Positions 6,028-6,129 of a stretch of 6,129 bases of DNA are shown here, one piece after another (positions within the stretch are counted from its first letter, which is position 1; each line of letters begins with the position of its first letter). The notes below the pieces were generated by a model. The model was not told the origin of the DNA and searched no databases. It saw only the letters and a program-made list of their open reading frames with translations. The translations under genes were made by a program, and so were the position numbers. Source of the stretch: Endomicrobiia bacterium (GTDB lineage Bacteria; Elusimicrobiota; Endomicrobiia; Endomicrobiales; Endomicrobiaceae); the NCBI GenBank assembly GCA_025998355.1, contig BNVV01000073.1, forward strand, positions 1 through 6,129, in the 5' to 3' direction.

Positions 6028-6129
6028 GTATTAAATTCAGAATTACAAATACCTGCAATCAAGTTAAATCGCAGTCCAAAGCGTCTTTTGCTATTACTTA
6101 TCTATCTTTTTAGACTATTTTGAACCTTT
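6028..6129 (+). other. Region downstream of the YidC-like gene, no gene seen
   Basis: These 102 bases contain no ATG on the plus strand and no clear terminator hairpin. The reading frame of the preceding gene happens to stay open for 31 codons after its TAA, up to a TGA at 6121-6123, with a leucine-rich end (KRLLLLLIYLFRLF). That may be chance or a decayed extension of the protein. Confidence 0.4.

Overview
The window is a strongly AT-rich bacterial segment carrying four protein-coding regions, none of them RNA genes or recognisable mobile elements. TGA is used as a stop and GTG and TTG appear as starts, so the ordinary bacterial code applies. Low GC, a long decayed-looking gap between operons and the flavour of the proteins (a two-subunit class I fumarase next to a short malic enzyme, and a MEP-pathway DXS) would suit an uncultured host-associated bacterium such as an Endomicrobium-like Elusimicrobiota member. 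That assignment is inference from general resemblance and is not proven by anything in the window.

Left part (about 218-2174, minus strand): a malic enzyme gene followed by the alpha subunit of an iron-sulfur fumarase, overlapping by 20 bases. Together they would interconvert fumarate, malate and pyruvate; a beta subunit would be expected off the left edge. The fumarase is cut short because bases 1-217 are not its natural continuation: they are a scrambled, base-for-base copy of two pieces of the neighbouring malic enzyme gene, one direct (1-127 = 1730-1856) and one inverted (123-217 = reverse complement of 1430-1524), joined at a 5-base shared sequence. This is the most striking signal in the window. 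It looks like local template switching, either an amplification or assembly chimera at a contig end or a very recent rearrangement in the cell.

Middle (2175-2972): about 800 bases without a convincing gene between two divergent transcription units. It holds a possible malic enzyme promoter, a few tiny open frames that could be remnants, and two diverged copies of a short repeat, the second lying just upstream of dxs.

Right part (2973-6027, plus strand): dxs, complete with its thiamine diphosphate and catalytic motifs, and a translationally coupled membrane protein whose first half is a YidC/Oxa1/Alb3 insertase domain and whose second half is an extra set of membrane segments. This protein lacks the arginine normally conserved in the first core helix of the insertase fold, so it is probably a specialised paralogue rather than the housekeeping insertase. 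The last 100 bases contain no recognisable gene.
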